Of a stretch of DNA of 36,499 nt, positions 25,187 through 33,072 are shown piece by piece. The notes beneath the pieces are model-generated. The model was not told the origin of the DNA, made no database searches, and saw nothing but the letters and a program-made list of their open reading frames with translations. Made by a program: the position numbers and the translations under genes. Positions within the stretch are counted from its first letter, which is position 1. Each line of letters starts with the position of its first letter. Source of the DNA: Chromatiales bacterium (GTDB lineage: Bacteria; Pseudomonadota; Gammaproteobacteria; Steroidobacterales; Woeseiaceae); contig JAIBDF010000018.1 in assembly GCA_024679535.1 (NCBI GenBank), forward strand, positions 1 to 36,499. The letters run 5' to 3'.

Positions 25187-25453
25187 GTCAATTTCCACCT
25201 GCTTTCGATTTTAGTTGCACCAGGTTCTGTTCCGGCATTGGCAAAAATCGTCTTCGATACATTAGGCAGAACCCAATTTCAAAAACTTGTTGTCATTAGA
25301 TCAGATGCTGCTAAGCGCTTCTTTGATGCAGGTCACAGCTGGGTCAATTGCGATGTCGGAAAAACCAGCCGTTATCTGGCGACCTTAGTGATGGTATTTG
25401 CGGCGGACTGCGCCCTGGACAATTTGCTTCTGAAGTGAGAAGAACTACCGCCG

Positions 25454-26158
25454 CTAGTTAACGTAAAACACGTGATCACCGATCATGGCGACCTTTGTCA
25501 TGTAGTCCTTCCAGTAAGGCTTACTGTATACCGCATGATAGTGTGTCACGCCTTGCAGCTCGGCGTGGCCAGAACCGTTAATCGCTGCAGAGGCAATCAA
25601 TATGGCTTTATCCCATGCTCTCTTTTCTTTCGGCGTATCCGACTGACCATCCCAATACCATGAGAACTGTTTGTGGTCGTAAACCACTTCGCAGACATCA
25701 TCTGGATAGCGCGGATCGTAGGACCGGTTCATTGTCACCTGCGCCACGGCGAGCTGACCTGCAATATTTTGATTGCGCGCCTCCCAGTAAATGTTGAGTG
25801 CCAGACACACCATCGGACCGTCCGGTATTACTCCTTGCGGCAATCTGGAAGGAGCGTCCTCACTCCTGACAGGTGTTGACGATCCCGAGGTTGCAACCGC
25901 AGCCAAACTGGGGCGAGAATCGTCATAATAATCCGCCCGCTCTGGCATGCAATCCTGCATGCCGCGAGTAATGGCTGGACGATCAGGCAAGCAATTCGAG
26001 CCGAAGGCCCCGGGCTGCTGCACGGAAGACAGAGCGCCCTTTGACAATGCGGAACCGACCCCCACAAGCGTTACAAGGGGAAGTACCATGAAGACCTTCT
26101 TCCAGCGGCCGGTTTTTGTTTTCGTGTTCTTGGGCACCTGTCCCTGGACCTTGTCCAT
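25454..26158 (-). CDS. SleB-like cell wall hydrolase
   Basis: The product is about 234 aa. A basic N-terminus and one hydrophobic helix near 18-38 (FMVLPLVTLVGVGSAL) anchor or export it. A linker with Cys pairs leads to the C-terminal Hydrolase_2/SleB domain of about 125 residues. That domain shows CLALNIYWEARNQNIAGQLA with the catalytic Glu, VTMNRSYDPRYPDDVCEVVY, QFSWYWDG and VTHYHAVYSKPYWKD. Such enzymes are lytic transglycosylases or amidases acting on peptidoglycan. I favour ATG 26158 because GGAG sits 6 nt before it; ATG 26176 is also in frame with GGGAG only 3 nt away. The upstream intergenic region has a CRP-type site about 150 bp away. It is divergent from the pga operon. Confidence 0.88.
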   Translation of the reverse strand: MDKVQGQVPKNTKTKTGRWKKVFMVLPLVTLVGVGSALSKGALSSVQQPGAFGSNCLPDRPAITRGMQDCMPERADYYDDSRPSLAAVATSGSSTPVRSEDAPSRLPQGVIPDGPMVCLALNIYWEARNQNIAGQLAVAQVTMNRSYDPRYPDDVCEVVYDHKQFSWYWDGQSDTPKEKRAWDKAILIASAAINGSGHAELQGVTHYHAVYSKPYWKDYMTKVAMIGDHVFYVN

Positions 26159-26315
26159 GAGCCTCTCCGAATCCATTCGCTCCCACTAATCCAATGTGTT
26201 GTTCCATGAACCCAACCAATGATCGAAGCTTTGCACAGTCGGTTTTAGCGAGCGGTGGACTCCTACATAATGAAGAGGGGACTTCAAAAACGGTGATACG
26301 AAGCACCAGAAAAAG

Positions 26316-26331
26316 TGTGAATCAGTTCACA
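26316..26331. promoter_or_regulatory. CRP/Vfr/Clp-type binding site, exact TGTGA-N6-TCACA
   Basis: TGTGA (26316-26320) and TCACA (26327-26331) with 6 nt between match the CRP half-sites exactly. The palindrome extends to 11-bp perfect arms (26311-26321 and 26326-26336). It lies about 158-165 bp upstream of the divergent cell wall hydrolase start and about 430 bp upstream of pgaA. Confidence 0.65.
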
Positions 26332-26565
26332 CTTTTCTGCCACAAGCGGATTTTCAGGCTCGATAATTACAGAGGTTTTGAACGCCCGCTGCGAAAATTT
26401 GAATGCTTGATACTCAAATCGGCAGATGCCTGCCGTGCCATTCGGTAGCAAGCTCGTAAGCATGACCCGTCCTGAGCACTCTGCTTTCGGCAAGTTGGCT
26501 GCTGACAAACGCACCGACTTTCAAATTCATGTAACCCCCAACATTCTTCCCGCAGATGAGTGAGA

Positions 26566-26606
26566 AATGGCCCTGGAATGGCCGGATTGTGCCGCCTAAT
26601 GGCCGG
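26566..26606. repeat. Three helically spaced AATGGCC direct repeats
   Basis: AATGGCC occurs at 26566, 26577 and 26598, spaced by 11 and 21 bp; the last two extend to AATGGCCGG. The spacing is near one and two DNA turns, as in tandem sites for OmpR/PhoB-type regulators. They sit directly upstream of the second CRP-type site. Confidence 0.5.
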
Positions 26607-26610
26607 GTTA

Positions 26611-26626
26611 TGTGAAGCAGATCACA
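26611..26626. promoter_or_regulatory. Second CRP/Vfr/Clp-type binding site, exact TGTGA-N6-TCACA
   Basis: TGTGA (26611-26615), AGCAGA, TCACA (26622-26626), followed by TTT, is very close to the E. coli CRP consensus. Its centre is about 139 bp upstream of the pgaA start, a position fitting activation of a pga promoter further down. In xanthomonads the same sequence is bound by the c-di-GMP-responsive Clp. Confidence 0.7.
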
Positions 26627-26756
26627 TTTCAGCGTAATAGATATCGCGGTATGTGTCGCATGCCCACGCGAGGCCCTGCGTTGAAACCTTAGAATCTCCC
26701 TATTAATCGTTAAGTATCGACAACCCCCCGCCAAGCGGGAGGAGTGCTGTTGGACA

Positions 26757-29195
26757 ATGTTGAAATGTTGGTTCATGTCAATGAAGCGTAGCTTCGCGCT
26801 TGCAATGCTGATCTGGGCAGGCATCAGTCTGCCTATCGCTGCAACATCGGCAACCAATGCGCCGGTTGAAAGCCATGCGCGAGCAATCGAGCTGGCTCGC
26901 GCCGGGGCGCTCGACGAATCGCTCGAACTCATTGAAGAGCTGCGTAGCGCAGATCCGGAAAACCTCCAGTTGCGCTATGACGAAATCGTTGTCCTGGGAT
27001 GGGCCGACCGGGACGAGGAAGCCACTGCTGCAGCGAAGGGGATTGACACTGCGAACACCCCTGGCTACGTACTCCATTCCTTGGCCAAGTCCTCCCGTAA
27101 CCTGGGCCAGTTTGAGTCTGCAGTCGCATGGTACGCGCTACTGTTGGCGCGGAGCGATCGCGATATCGAAGCCCGCATCGGGCTTGCGATGGCCTATGCG
27201 GATGCGAAGCGCTTCGCGGACGCCCGGAGTGTGCTCGGTGCGCACCCCGATCCGGAACAACATCATGTTCGGCTGAACCTCGCTGAAGGCTATATTCTTG
27301 AACGCCAGGGCCGTTTCACAGAGGCGCTGGCGCGCTACCAAGATATACTTGAGATCGAGCCCGGTAACCGCCCTGCACTGCGAGCGATGGTATTGCTCCT
27401 ACGCTCCATCTTGTTGCCGCGAGAGGCGCTGGCGCTGGCGCGTCGACACCCGGGTCTCGCCAGCGACGACGAGATTGTACAGCTGGAGGCCGACATCGCC
27501 GCGTTGCGAATCCGATTTGGCGCACAGTCCTCTTATCCGGCAACCCAAAGATTCAGCGGCACCGACAGTGCCCTTTCGGATCTCGATCAATTACTGGCGA
27601 ACAGCGAGCTCTCGCCGACAGTTCGGCAGCGCCTGCGGTACGACCGGGTAGTTGCACTCACTGATCGGCTACGTGCGGGTGAGGCCATCGCGGAATTCGA
27701 GACAAACCTGGCACAAGCCGACGATCCTCCCGATTATGTACTTAAAGCAGTAAGTCGTGCATATCTGTACGAGCGTAAACCGGAGTTGGCCCGCCATTAC
27801 CTGGAAAAAGCGCTGGAACTAGATCCGCAAAACGTCGACATTAAGTTTCGGCTGTTTTACGTCTATACCGACCTCCAAGAGCACGATCTCGCGTTACGCC
27901 TTGCTGAGACGCTGGTGCAAGACCTGCCTCCTGTCCAGCAAATACCAGATACGGACATAGTCCGGGGTTCTGAGGAATACCTGCGTGCTGCCGTGATGGT
28001 CGGCCTTGCGTCTGCGTACGCCGATCAGTTGGCAGACTCGCAGCAACATTTCGAGCACCTCTCGACAGCGTTACCCCACAATACCGATATTCGGCAGGAA
28101 CTTGCCAACGTTTATCGCTGGCGGGGCTGGACCGACCGTGCGCTATTCGAGTATGCGCAAGTACTCGCAGTCGAGCCGGGGCTTATCTCCGCACGCGTCG
28201 GCCGCGCCCATACTCAGCTCGACAATCACGACTACGCTAGCGTCGACCTGGAACTTCAGTACCTCAAAAAACGCTATCCATTCGAGCCCGCGGTTACTGC
28301 CCTTGAAAAACGCTGGATCGATCACAATCGGCAAGAGCTTGAGGTCGAAACTAGAGTCGGTCGAAGCAGTGGTGAAACATTCGGTCAGGATCAATACCAG
28401 ATCGATGCCACCTGGTACTCACAGCCACTCGCTTACCGCTACCGGGCTTTTGTCACGTCACACAACGCATTTGCCGAATTTCCGGAAGGCCAGGAACGCC
28501 GCAACCGCATCGGCGCCGGTGTTGAATATCGGCACAAGCGTTGGCTGACGGCCGTGCAGCTTTCAGATGGTGTCGGCGGTGGCGATCTTGGTCTGCGTGG
28601 TTCGATCGACTATCGCATCAACGACTACGTCAAGGTCGGCGGACGGCTGGAAACTGACAGCGATTCGATGCCGCTTCGCGGCGAACGAGCGGGCGTGAGC
28701 AGCGATCTCCTGGGACTGAATGCCGCTTATGCGCGAGACGAATCAGCAGCTGTCGAAGCCGGCCTGGTACTTCAGGATTTTAGTGACGGCAATGCATCGC
28801 GTTCAATGTACGTAAACGGCAGGAAACGCGTCGTCAATCGAGCCGAATACAAGTTATCGCTACTGGGCGATATCTACGCAAGCAGCAGCGACAAAGACGA
28901 TGTGCCTTACTTTAGCCCCAAGAGCAGTTTCAGCTGGAACGTTGGAGTAAGTAACGACTGGCTCATTTACCGCCGCTATGACTTCGGGCTGTCGCACAAG
29001 CTAACCGGACGACTTGGACAGGTGGACCAGTCCAGCTTCGGCACAGACTCCACCTGGTCACTAGAGTACCTGTTCCACTATGATTTCGACTCGCGCTGGG
29101 GGGGATTCATTGGGCTCAACCGGAACAGTAACGTGTATGACGGCACGCGCGAATACGCCACCTACGTTTTCGGCGGACTTCGAGGACGTTTCTGA
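26757..29195 (+). CDS. pgaA: PgaA, poly-beta-1,6-N-acetylglucosamine outer-membrane export porin
   Basis: The product is 812 aa, the family size. A signal peptide (MKRSFALAMLIWAGISLPIA, residues 9-28) leads into a periplasmic TPR superhelix of about 500 residues (AIELARAGALDESLELIEEL, YILERQGRFTEALARYQDIL, YLEKALELDPQNVDIKFRLF). The C-terminal 290 residues form an outer-membrane beta barrel ending in the aromatic FGGLRGRF. It lets de-N-acetylated PNAG leave the cell. I kept ATG 26757; GGGAGGAG lies about 13 nt upstream, a little far, and ATG 26781 is a possible start at the signal peptide. Its stop and the pgaB start overlap by one base (TGATG). It heads a compact pgaABCD operon behind two CRP-type sites. 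Confidence 0.92.
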   Translation: MLKCWFMSMKRSFALAMLIWAGISLPIAATSATNAPVESHARAIELARAGALDESLELIEELRSADPENLQLRYDEIVVLGWADRDEEATAAAKGIDTANTPGYVLHSLAKSSRNLGQFESAVAWYALLLARSDRDIEARIGLAMAYADAKRFADARSVLGAHPDPEQHHVRLNLAEGYILERQGRFTEALARYQDILEIEPGNRPALRAMVLLLRSILLPREALALARRHPGLASDDEIVQLEADIAALRIRFGAQSSYPATQRFSGTDSALSDLDQLLANSELSPTVRQRLRYDRVVALTDRLRAGEAIAEFETNLAQADDPPDYVLKAVSRAYLYERKPELARHYLEKALELDPQNVDIKFRLFYVYTDLQEHDLALRLAETLVQDLPPVQQIPDTDIVRGSEEYLRAAVMVGLASAYADQLADSQQHFEHLSTALPHNTDIRQELANVYRWRGWTDRALFEYAQVLAVEPGLISARVGRAHTQLDNHDYASVDLELQYLKKRYPFEPAVTALEKRWIDHNRQELEVETRVGRSSGETFGQDQYQIDATWYSQPLAYRYRAFVTSHNAFAEFPEGQERRNRIGAGVEYRHKRWLTAVQLSDGVGGGDLGLRGSIDYRINDYVKVGGRLETDSDSMPLRGERAGVSSDLLGLNAAYARDESAAVEAGLVLQDFSDGNASRSMYVNGRKRVVNRAEYKLSLLGDIYASSSDKDDVPYFSPKSSFSWNVGVSNDWLIYRRYDFGLSHKLTGRLGQVDQSSFGTDSTWSLEYLFHYDFDSRWGGFIGLNRNSNVYDGTREYATYVFGGLRGRF

Positions 29196-31120
29196 TGCGC
29201 GGGTCAGTTCTTCTACTGTTGTTCTTGGCAATGTCGGCCCTGGCAGAAGAGCCCTCGCTTCGCGTCATTTCGTATCACGATATTCGCGACGACGTAGCCG
29301 GTTCCTTTGACTCCGATCAGTATGCCGTATCCACGGGCAACTTGATCACGCAGTTTTCATGGTTACGGGAGCACGGTTTTCAGCCTGTCAGCATCGATGA
29401 GATTCTAGCCGCTGCTGACAATGGACCACCGCTCCCCGACCGTGCTGTTTTGCTGACTTTTGATGACGGCCTCGAAAGCTTCTATACCAAGGTCTATCCT
29501 TTGCTCAGGCTCTTCCAGTATCCCGCCGTCGTCAGCGTTGTCACGAGCTGGATCGAATCCGACACGATTGTTCCTTATGACGGCAGGGACCGTTCCGGCG
29601 ACGACTTTCTGACTTGGAAGCAGATCGTCGAGATGCAGGCGTCTGGTCTCGTCGAAATAGCATCACACAGCCACGACCTGCACCACGGTATTATCGGTAA
29701 TCCACAGGACAATTTATTGCCGGCGGCAGTCACTCGCTTCTATGACGGCAAAAGTTATGAGTCAGACCCGCAGTACCGCGAACGCATCGAGACGGATCTT
29801 GCGCTGAGCGCCAACATCATCAAGACGCGAACGGGCCGTGCGCCACGCGTTATTACCTGGCCGTACGGTGCGTTCAACGAGGAGCTTGCCACGGTTGCGC
29901 GAGCTTTGGGCATGACCATCAGCCTTACGCTCGAACCGGAGGCGTCCGTGCGCGACGGCACGATGCATGTCAACCGATACCTGGCAGTATCCAATCCTTC
30001 GCTCGACATTTTTAGCGCCGAATTGATGCTCGATCAACCGCCGGAAATAGTGCGAGTCGCTCAAGTTGATCTCGACTACGTCTATGATGCAAATCCGCAG
30101 CAGCAGGAAGCCAATCTTGATCGGTTACTCGACCGCATCAAGGCACTGGAGATAAGCCATGTATTCCTACAGGCTTTCGCCGACCCCGACGGTGACGGCG
30201 GTGCCGATGCCTTGTACTTCCCAAATCGACACCTGCCGGTTCGGGCCGACCTGTTTGGGCGCGTTGCCTGGCAGCTGAAAACACGCGCCAACGTACGCGT
30301 ATATGCGTGGTTGCCAATGCTGAGCTTTGTTGGCGGCTCGTTTGAACCTGACTGGCGCACCGTGGAGTACCGGGATGGAACTTTTGCACCAGACCTGCAC
30401 TCGGAACCGCGGCTGTCGCCGTTTAATGCGGAAGCGACTGCGCACATCATGGAGGTCTACGAGGACCTCGCCAAACACGCGCGCTTCGAGGGACTCCTGT
30501 TTCACGACGATGGTCGCCTCAATGAATTTGAGGACTTTAGCGATGCGGCCATCGCAATCTACCGCGATACTTTCGGCCCTGACATTACGCCGGACAAGCT
30601 ATTGGACGATCCGGCATTGAAAGAACAATGGGCGCAGCTGAAATCGCGAACGCTGCTCGAACTCAGCCGCACGTTAGCCAATACTGTCCGACGCTATCAT
30701 CCTGGCCTGAAAACGGTGCGAAACCTGTTTGCCAGCGCCCTGCTAGACGAGCAGAGCCTGCATTACCTGGCGCAGGACTTTGACCAATACCTCGAGACCT
30801 ACGATTATGCTGCGCTAATGGCCATGCCCTGGCTGGAGGCTGCCGAGGACGAGCACCGCTTCTACGAACAACTCGTTGCGGCAGTGCGTGACCGGAAAGG
30901 CGGGTTCGAGCGCACGATCTTCGAGTTGCAGACGGTCAACTGGCGGCAATCGAGCCCGATCGACAGCCAACACCTTCGGCAAACTATGCGGTGGCTGCAA
31001 TCGCTGGGCGTCCGCCACCTCGGCTACTACCCCGACGATTTCATCGGTGGCCATCCGAGCTTGGAAGACCTTCGTTATGGCATGTCCCTCGCAGACAGTT
31101 ACGGCGAGGTGCAGCCATGA
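29195..31120 (+). CDS. pgaB: PgaB, PNAG de-N-acetylase and glycoside hydrolase
   Basis: The product is 641 aa. Residues 1-17 are a signal peptide (LLLLFLAMSALA) cut by signal peptidase I; no lipobox Cys is present, whereas E. coli PgaB is a lipoprotein. Residues 20-270 form the CE4 deacetylase domain with TFDDG (88-92) and the metal His pair at SHSHDLHHG (His158, His163, spaced as in E. coli). Residues 285-640 match the C-terminal GH153 domain, with the acidic motif FHDDGRLNEFED near residue 436. The enzyme removes some acetyl groups from periplasmic PNAG so that it can pass through PgaA, and can cut the polymer. The start is fixed by the TGATG overlap with pgaA. Confidence 0.94.
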   Translation: MRGSVLLLLFLAMSALAEEPSLRVISYHDIRDDVAGSFDSDQYAVSTGNLITQFSWLREHGFQPVSIDEILAAADNGPPLPDRAVLLTFDDGLESFYTKVYPLLRLFQYPAVVSVVTSWIESDTIVPYDGRDRSGDDFLTWKQIVEMQASGLVEIASHSHDLHHGIIGNPQDNLLPAAVTRFYDGKSYESDPQYRERIETDLALSANIIKTRTGRAPRVITWPYGAFNEELATVARALGMTISLTLEPEASVRDGTMHVNRYLAVSNPSLDIFSAELMLDQPPEIVRVAQVDLDYVYDANPQQQEANLDRLLDRIKALEISHVFLQAFADPDGDGGADALYFPNRHLPVRADLFGRVAWQLKTRANVRVYAWLPMLSFVGGSFEPDWRTVEYRDGTFAPDLHSEPRLSPFNAEATAHIMEVYEDLAKHARFEGLLFHDDGRLNEFEDFSDAAIAIYRDTFGPDITPDKLLDDPALKEQWAQLKSRTLLELSRTLANTVRRYHPGLKTVRNLFASALLDEQSLHYLAQDFDQYLETYDYAALMAMPWLEAAEDEHRFYEQLVAAVRDRKGGFERTIFELQTVNWRQSSPIDSQHLRQTMRWLQSLGVRHLGYYPDDFIGGHPSLEDLRYGMSLADSYGEVQP

Positions 31121-32391
31121 CGCTTTCGAAGATCGTCCACCTTCTATTCGACTTTGCTTTTTACTATCCGTTCTTCATGGCTTACCTGTGGATGACGGGC
31201 GCCATCTATTACTTCTTCTATCGCGAAAAGGTTGAAAAAAGAGCAGTCAACGACCCACCGCCGCTCCCAGAAACACCAGGCGTCACCTTCATCGTGCCCT
31301 GTCATGATGAAGGCCCAAACGTCCGTGAAACGATTGGCGCACTTCTCGACCAAGCGTATCCGAACTTCGAGGTCGTAGCTGTCAACGATGCGAGCAACGA
31401 CGAAACGGGGCAATTACTCGACGAAATGGCCATGCTGGAAGACCGGCTCCGCGTGATTCACTTCGAAACCAATCAGGGTAAGGCAATGGGCCTGCGCGCC
31501 GCGGCGATAGCTGCAGAAAACGAAATACTCGTCTGCATTGACGGAGACGCCATTTTGGACACTCACGCTGCACATTGGCTCGTGTGGCACTTCGTCAACG
31601 GACCGCGGGTGGGAGCTGTCACGGGCAACCCGCGCGTACGCAATCGCTCGACATTACTCGGAAAAATTCAGGCCGGTGAGTTTTCGTCGATTATCGGTCT
31701 GATCAAGCGTGCTCAACGTATTTACGGCCGTGTTTTTACCGTGTCCGGCGTGGTCGCCGCCTTCCGCCGCTCGGCGCTGCAGAAGGTAGGCTACTGGAAT
31801 CTCGACATGGTCACCGAGGACATTGACATCAGTTGGTCTCTCCAGTTGCACCAGTGGGATGTCCGCTATGAGCCGAATGCGTTGTGCTTCATTCTCATGC
31901 CGGAAACCTTCAAGGGCCTCTGGTCGCAGCGGCTGCGGTGGGCCCAGGGAGGCGTCGAGGTGCTTATTCGGCACTTTCGTCAACTTCTGACCTGGCGCAA
32001 CCGGCGAATGTGGATCGTCTGCGTTGAACTCGTTGTCAGCACATTTTGGGCTTACACCATAGTCTTCGTGTACTCCGTTTGGCTGATTGGACAATTTTTC
32101 ACATTGCCGCCGCCGCTCGCGGTAAGCGCAGTCCTGCCCGGATGGGCCGGTGTACTATTGGGCAGCACCTGCCTGCTGCAATTTCTGATCAGCCTGATCA
32201 TCGACAGCCGATACGAATCCAAGACGCTCGCCCGCTACTACTACTGGATGATCTGGTATCCAATGGTCTACTGGTCGATTCAGGCGGCGGCCAGTTGCGT
32301 GGCACTTCCTAAAGCATTACGCAAACGTCGTGGCAAGCGTGCGGTCTGGGTCAGTCCGGACCGCGGTTTCCGCCCTGAAGCGGAGGACTGA
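31117..32391 (+). CDS. pgaC: PgaC, PNAG synthase (family 2 glycosyltransferase)
   Basis: The product is 424 aa, close to E. coli PgaC (441 aa). N-terminal membrane helix (FYYPFFMAYLWMTGAIYYFF), then the GT2 domain: VTFIVPCHDEGPNVRETI, VVAVNDASND, CIDGDA for the UDP/metal Asp residues, TEDIDISW with the catalytic ED, and QRLRWAQGG as the Q-x-x-R-W motif. Three or so C-terminal helices complete the channel. It polymerises UDP-GlcNAc into PNAG across the inner membrane together with PgaD. The start at 31117 is fixed by an ATGA overlap with the pgaB stop; a longer in-frame reading to 30991 lies inside pgaB. Confidence 0.95.
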   Translation: MTLSKIVHLLFDFAFYYPFFMAYLWMTGAIYYFFYREKVEKRAVNDPPPLPETPGVTFIVPCHDEGPNVRETIGALLDQAYPNFEVVAVNDASNDETGQLLDEMAMLEDRLRVIHFETNQGKAMGLRAAAIAAENEILVCIDGDAILDTHAAHWLVWHFVNGPRVGAVTGNPRVRNRSTLLGKIQAGEFSSIIGLIKRAQRIYGRVFTVSGVVAAFRRSALQKVGYWNLDMVTEDIDISWSLQLHQWDVRYEPNALCFILMPETFKGLWSQRLRWAQGGVEVLIRHFRQLLTWRNRRMWIVCVELVVSTFWAYTIVFVYSVWLIGQFFTLPPPLAVSAVLPGWAGVLLGSTCLLQFLISLIIDSRYESKTLARYYYWMIWYPMVYWSIQAAASCVALPKALRKRRGKRAVWVSPDRGFRPEAED

Positions 32392-32392
32392 C

Positions 32393-32959
32393 TTGGCCGC
32401 GAAGGAAAAACAAGTTCTGATCGACTCGCCGGAACTCCTGTCCCGCCGGCACCGCATCACGGATGCCCTGATAACGGGCCTTATGTGGGTCCTGTACTCT
32501 TACCTATGGGCGCCGTTAATCAGCCTGGTGGCGTGGTTGCTGGGTTTTGAGTTCGCCTACAATGTCATGGTTCGTGCTGGCGGTCTCGAGAGATTGAAAG
32601 AGGTAATCTGGTTCTATTTGATCGTCGTGGCCTCAATTTTTGTCGTGGTCGCAGGCTGGTCTATGCTGAATCGCCGCCGTTTCGCTCGCCGCGATCGGCG
32701 CAGGGCAGTCGAACCTGTATCGGATCAGGAAATTGCCGCTTACTTTGGCATCCAGGACGAGCAGCTGGCAGCTCTGCGACTATCTCGTGTTTCTCGGGTC
32801 AGAGTGAGTGATGAAGGTCAGATCGAATCTGTGAAAATACAGGTTCTCAGCGCGGAACAGGTATCAACGCGGCCGGTTGGGCCACAAGGAGCGGTCACTG
32901 AGAATGAATCCGACGATAATGATGACGAAAATGACCTTAGGATTCAGGTAACTCCCTGA
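32393..32959 (+). CDS. pgaD: PgaD-like partner of the PNAG synthase
   Basis: The product is 188 aa, longer than E. coli PgaD (137 aa). Two membrane helices (about 26-52 and 71-93) are separated by a short loop, as in PgaD, with a basic segment (RRRFARRDRRR) behind the second. In E. coli PgaC and PgaD jointly bind c-di-GMP. The C-terminal 90 residues include YFGIQDEQLAALRLSR and an acidic, Asn/Asp-rich end (NESDDNDDEND). I chose TTG 32393, just after the pgaC stop, because GGAGG lies 6-7 nt upstream; a longer reading to 32330 would overlap pgaC and lacks a site. Assignment rests on position, topology and partial similarity. Confidence 0.82.
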   Translation: MAAKEKQVLIDSPELLSRRHRITDALITGLMWVLYSYLWAPLISLVAWLLGFEFAYNVMVRAGGLERLKEVIWFYLIVVASIFVVVAGWSMLNRRRFARRDRRRAVEPVSDQEIAAYFGIQDEQLAALRLSRVSRVRVSDEGQIESVKIQVLSAEQVSTRPVGPQGAVTENESDDNDDENDLRIQVTP

Positions 32960-33072
32960 AGCGAAGAAGTAACCGAGACCGGCCACACCGGCTAGCAAAG
33001 CGATGCCGACGAGAGCACCAAAGAAGGGCGCGAGGCTCTCCTTAAGTCTCCACCGTTTTCGTTGCGCAATTA
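32864..33072 (-). other. Out-of-frame two-helix membrane segment behind the kinase gene
   Basis: Directly past the kinase stop, another minus-strand frame stays open to the TGA at 32864 and reads KRWRLKESLAPFFGALVGIA, then LLAGVAGLGYFFASG, SYLNPK and VIFVIIIVGFILS. This is a basic flank and two hydrophobic helices. It has no ATG, GTG or TTG at its beginning, although a frameshift to it inside the last 26 codons of the kinase would add it as a tail. The second helix overlaps the 3' end of pgaD, where the antisense of Asp/Glu codons is hydrophobic by nature, so only the first helix is independent evidence. Confidence 0.4.

Larger units (their letters stand above)
26190..26756. other. Intergenic regulatory region between cell wall hydrolase and pgaA
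   Basis: These 567 bp have no credible gene. They contain two exact CRP-type sites, helically spaced direct repeats and a small hairpin (CGGCAG 26420-26425, CTGCCG 26430-26435). I could not place a confident -35/-10 promoter; TTGAAA at 26681 is a -35 candidate with a poor -10. Confidence 0.7.

Noticed and set aside
25238-25438. Plus-strand open frame of 66 codons in the gap before the cell wall hydrolase
   Set aside because: It has no ribosome site, no recognised motif and no signal sequence. The gap is only 255 bp and probably holds the promoter of the repeat protein gene.
26311-26336. Reading the 11-bp-arm palindrome with flanking T-run as an intrinsic terminator
   Set aside because: No gene ends nearby on either strand, and the core matches a CRP-type site exactly, so an operator is more likely.
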